A stretch of 64,000 nt of DNA from Hassallia sp050875635 (GTDB taxonomy: Bacteria; Cyanobacteriota; Cyanobacteriia; Cyanobacteriales; Nostocaceae). The stretch is from positions 1 through 64,000 of the forward strand of contig NZ_JBPAOH010000003.1 in assembly GCF_050875635.1 (NCBI RefSeq), given 5' to 3'. How positions within the stretch are numbered: the first letter of the stretch is position 1; every line of letters starts with the position of its first letter. The notes under the pieces were generated by a model. The model ran no database searches. It was not told the origin of the DNA and saw nothing but the letters and a program-made list of their open reading frames with translations. This document shows, piece by piece, positions 60,998 through 64,000 of this stretch. The translations under genes and the position numbers were made by a program.

Positions 60998-61795
60998 TCA
61001 CCCCAAAACAAACTCCGCATAGGGAACCGTCCACACTGCCGGATGGCTGAGACGATGACCTGTGTATCCATCATCACCATAAGTTGTGCCGTGGTCAGAG
61101 CAAAGAATACAAAAGGTAGAAGCCCGTTTTCTTAAAGCATCCCAGAGTTTGCCTAACTGACTATCGATATATTCCAAGGCAGCAGCGTGAGATTCAATAG
61201 TATCTTTTTTAGCACCAGCAAGATAGAAATAATTCGGTTGATGCAAAGCTGAGATATTGATGAATAAAAATAAGCGTTGATTTTTCGGGGTTTGTGTGAG
61301 GATTTTTTGGGCGATCGCCACCTGATTTTCTGTAGAGTTAAAATTGGTGACACCTAACTCCGGACTCCAGTAACTCTCAGCAAACATTGAAGGAAGCACA
61401 TTACCTAAAGGATTTCGTTTGTTAAAAAAGCCGACACCACCAATACAGACAGTATGATAGCCCTTAGCCGCAAATCCACTGATAATATTAGCACCATCCA
61501 ACACACAAGTAAATTCAGTAGTAGTCGTACTACCCTCAAAACCCAAAGCAAATAATCTTGGATGTACTCCAGGTTTTACAGGAGTAGGTAGAAAACCGGC
61601 AAAAAAAGCATGATGAGCAGCATAAGTGAAGCTTCCCGGAGAATGACGTTCTTCCCAACCACTTTCGGGTAAAACTGCTGCTAAATTAGGAGTGCGTCCC
61701 TTTACAAATAAATCTTTTGCAACATCATAACGCAAAGTGTCTAGCGTAATAAAAAGAATATCGTGTGTACCGACAACTTGATTCATATTCAGCAT
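60998..61795 (-). CDS. STM4013/SEN3800 family hydrolase (alkaline phosphatase superfamily)
   Basis: The ATG at 61793-61795 (MLNMNQVVGTHD) is used; another at 61786 is possible. The 265-residue protein has the metal-binding start DILFITLDTLRYDVA, with Asp and a Thr in the nucleophile position region, and near the end CSDHGTTYGDDGYTGHRLSHP, which supplies the Asp/His metal ligands of the alkaline phosphatase/sulfatase fold. It is shorter than true sulfatases. It belongs to the STM4011-4015 set. The bond cleaved is unknown, perhaps a phosphate, phosphonate or sulfate ester. Confidence 0.85.
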   Translation of the reverse strand: MLNMNQVVGTHDILFITLDTLRYDVAKDLFVKGRTPNLAAVLPESGWEERHSPGSFTYAAHHAFFAGFLPTPVKPGVHPRLFALGFEGSTTTTEFTCVLDGANIISGFAAKGYHTVCIGGVGFFNKRNPLGNVLPSMFAESYWSPELGVTNFNSTENQVAIAQKILTQTPKNQRLFLFINISALHQPNYFYLAGAKKDTIESHAAALEYIDSQLGKLWDALRKRASTFCILCSDHGTTYGDDGYTGHRLSHPAVWTVPYAEFVLG

Positions 61796-61846
61796 AAAAG
61801 TATTTCGTAGTGAGCGCTTTAACGCTCTCATATTCTCATTTTCTAT

Positions 61847-62971
61847 CTAAAACAGAAAACTAGAAAAAATCGCTTTGATTTCACTAGTATAAGTATCCAT
61901 TCCATTCCAAGTAATCCCAGGTAGCAAATCGCCAAAAGCATTAACTTCCAAAATCACATGATTTTTCCAATCAGGTAAAATCAACAAATCAACACCGCAA
62001 TATAAACTATTAGGAAACAACCCAGCCACAGCTTCGCAACTTTGCTTCATCACCTGCCAATTTTCAACTTTAACTTTCGCAAAAAATTCCTCACTATCTC
62101 CTCTTTCATTACCAAGATGTAAATTCGTCATCGGACTTTTTCCCAACCTAACAACGATATGCTGTGCTTCACCGTTGATAACTACCACACGCAAATCAAA
62201 ACTGCATCCTTGCAAGCGTGCTTTGGGAAGCCATTCTTCAACTTGAACGCCTTCAGCTGTTAAAATGTTAATAATATCGGCAATCTCTTCTATTTTTGTA
62301 TAGTTACGAATTTTACGCGAATTGTAAAGCAGTGTTTGCCCATTTTTCTGCACTCGTTCCACCGTAGTTATAGCAGACTCAAAGCGCGAATTAGCTTGAT
62401 AGGCAACGACTCCAGAGGCAGCGGAAGCGTGGGAAAGTTTGATAAATACTCGCTCTAACTTTTGCTGCTGCATCTGTTCGCGTAAATGCTCGTAGTTTGA
62501 AATCATACCCAAAGAACGCGGAACTGGGATACCGTGGTGACTAAATATTTCATGACACAACGGCTTATCAAACATCGTCGCGATGTCTTGCGGATGATTC
62601 ATAATTGAGCATTTGAGTTGTTTTTTCCATTGTTGAAGTAAATATTGCCAGCCTAAATACCATTGTCGAGGGTAGAGAATGCGTCCTTTATCAAAGACTA
62701 ATTTCGCAGCTTCGAGAGAATTAATTTGTTGATGTTTACCTGTTGCAATTTCAGCACCAACAGCAATGATGGCTTTCTCAACTTCAAAGTTTTTTTCCGG
62801 GGAATCAAACCTGATGATAGTATCGGGTGTATTGAAATGTTCGATAGTTTTACCTGCAATTAAATCTGCATAAGCTACGACAATTGCAGGTGGGAAGTTT
62901 AGATTTCTAAGCGCTTGCTGAAATAAATTAACCCGCCGATTTTCCGGGTTAGCGATGATGACATTTAGCAT
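61847..62971 (-). CDS. STM4014 family ATP-grasp-like protein
   Basis: A 374-residue protein. The C-terminal half reads as an ATP-grasp fold: VFIKLSHASAASGVVAY (phosphate loop region), CSFDLRVVVINGEA and LYCGVDLLILP ... VILEVNAFGDLLPG, with the metal-binding Glu and Asn in LEVNAFGD. ATP-grasp enzymes join an acyl group to an amine or thiol. It starts 5 bases after STM4015 and ends about 50 bases before STM4013, indicating one operon. The substrate is unknown. Confidence 0.82.
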   Translation of the reverse strand: MLNVIIANPENRRVNLFQQALRNLNFPPAIVVAYADLIAGKTIEHFNTPDTIIRFDSPEKNFEVEKAIIAVGAEIATGKHQQINSLEAAKLVFDKGRILYPRQWYLGWQYLLQQWKKQLKCSIMNHPQDIATMFDKPLCHEIFSHHGIPVPRSLGMISNYEHLREQMQQQKLERVFIKLSHASAASGVVAYQANSRFESAITTVERVQKNGQTLLYNSRKIRNYTKIEEIADIINILTAEGVQVEEWLPKARLQGCSFDLRVVVINGEAQHIVVRLGKSPMTNLHLGNERGDSEEFFAKVKVENWQVMKQSCEAVAGLFPNSLYCGVDLLILPDWKNHVILEVNAFGDLLPGITWNGMDTYTSEIKAIFSSFLF

Positions 62972-62976
62972 TTATA

Positions 62977-63978
62977 TTACTCGGCAACAGAGCAATAACG
63001 ATAAACTTCATCATCATAATCTTCTTCCGCTTTTTTCTGTCCATCAGTGATGATGCGAACCTCCATATCATCCTGTTTTACTTGCACAGATGCTCTCATT
63101 TTTTCTGATAAGAAGTTTTCGGAAAGATTGAGAATATTAAGTTTACGAACAGCGGAACAATTAAGCAATACTTCAGCGTCGGCATCACTCAGCGTCCCTA
63201 ATGATAAATCGAGAATTTTAATTGAGTTTATTAAAGGTGAATTTATAACAACTTTGGCAATATCATCAGAATATTGGCTATTTCGCAATCCCAAATAAAT
63301 CAAGTTAGGAAATACTGGATTAACTAATATAGGATTTAAATTTTCAATCGTGGAATCTCCACCGTAACTATCTGAACCCAGCCATAATTCTAAATGCTGT
63401 AATTGAGGCAAATCCAAAGCGCAAATTTGGGCAATAGTTGCACTACTCAAGCCGCCAGTTTCAATAATTAATGCTTTTAAATTGTCATGTCTAACAAAAG
63501 GACTAAATTCTAAACTATCACCACCGCGAATTTGCAATAATTCTAGTTTGGGATATGCTTCTAAAATAGGGCTTATGTCACTTTGTATTATCCAAGAAAT
63601 TTCACTTTCATCGTAAGAAATATCTCCGATAAATAGCGCTTTCAAATTAATTAGTTTATCTTTGGCAGCAATTAGCGCATCAACTACAAGTTTAGAACTG
63701 TGAGCATACATTTCTCCATGCCACATTCCAAAAATTAAAGCTTCTATTTTACTAGCTTGGGAATCTTGCAGCAGTTCTACAAGTTTGACTGTAGCATCTT
63801 CTTGCTCATCATATTCGCATCGAATGGCGTATGCGGTGTTAACAAAATCGCTGATAGCAACTTCTGGATTGTATTCGACAACTTGCCGATTCGCAAATGT
63901 GGAGACGTGCATACCTCTGTATCCTGGATACTTCTCCAATCGTTCGTGAAGATTCCAAGATGGATTTTGATTTGTCAT
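62977..63978 (-). CDS. STM4015 family leucine-rich-repeat protein
   Basis: The 333-residue protein has several LRR units: KLELLQIRGGDSL, LKALIIETGGLS, LQHLELWLGSDS, NLIYLGLRNSQYSD, IKILDLSLGTLSD and LNILNLSENFLSE. The N-terminal 130 residues (HLEKYPGYRGMHVS-like start, then IEALIFGMWHGEMY) look like a capping region. It matches the STM4015 family. An LRR protein beside modifying enzymes could present or recognise a substrate; that is inference. It is the most upstream gene of the cluster visible here. Confidence 0.82.
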   Translation of the reverse strand: MTNQNPSWNLHERLEKYPGYRGMHVSTFANRQVVEYNPEVAISDFVNTAYAIRCEYDEQEDATVKLVELLQDSQASKIEALIFGMWHGEMYAHSSKLVVDALIAAKDKLINLKALFIGDISYDESEISWIIQSDISPILEAYPKLELLQIRGGDSLEFSPFVRHDNLKALIIETGGLSSATIAQICALDLPQLQHLELWLGSDSYGGDSTIENLNPILVNPVFPNLIYLGLRNSQYSDDIAKVVINSPLINSIKILDLSLGTLSDADAEVLLNCSAVRKLNILNLSENFLSEKMRASVQVKQDDMEVRIITDGQKKAEEDYDDEVYRYCSVAE

Positions 63979-64000
63979 GATATTTTAACCTCTAAAATAA

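Overview
The window comes from a cyanobacterium, most likely a filamentous Nostocales species. The evidence is the many HIP1 palindromes (GCGATCGC), the short tandem heptamer repeats between genes, and typical cyanobacterial genes: two cyanoexosortases, IctB, Calvin-cycle Gap2, a thylakoid-type cyclophilin and several Uma2 proteins. I see no tRNA, rRNA, CRISPR array or complete insertion sequence.

Layout. 0-4 kb: a rearranged TniB/TnsC-like transposon ATPase, cobH, a TPM-domain protein, and DUF948 and YtxH envelope proteins. 4-9 kb: a MITE-like inverted-repeat element, then the cyanoexosortase A locus (HpsJ-like protein, partner protein, exosortase, PEP-CTERM substrate). 9.4-12 kb: small stress-type proteins (lipoprotein, CsbD, a repeat protein). 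12-18 kb: uvrB, one broken and one intact Uma2 gene, small unknowns and a TPR gene broken by a palindromic repeat. 18-19.6 kb: two tandem rhomboid proteases. 20-30 kb: an exopolysaccharide and cyanoexosortase B locus (Wzc-like, Wza-like, partner protein, exosortase B, DegT aminotransferase). An AT-rich block with a helicase-like ORF separates exosortase B from its partner. 31-38 kb: a kinase-like protein lacking its phospho-histidine, a GAF-containing chemoreceptor and IctB. 38-51 kb: housekeeping genes (smpB, response regulator, LMW phosphatase, ebfC, murB, murC, nadD, gap2, thiL, cyclophilin, efp, accB, ArsR regulator). 51-57 kb: GerMN and DUF2993 proteins, proS, an acyltransferase and Uma2. 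57-64 kb: the complete STM4011-STM4015 gene set (two radical SAM enzymes, an alkaline-phosphatase-superfamily hydrolase, an ATP-grasp protein and a leucine-rich-repeat protein), all on the minus strand, interrupted by a two-gene cassette.

The two most interesting signals are the STM4011-4015 cluster, which has no established function, and a family of REP-like palindromic and low-complexity elements that have entered coding sequences. They lie in frame inside thiL (about 78 codons) and the STM4012 radical SAM gene (about 40 codons), and a 105-bp copy with a single in-frame stop breaks the TPR gene. An intrinsic terminator facing gap2 is also embedded in the 3' coding end of thiL. All family names rest on motif recognition by eye; no database search was run.
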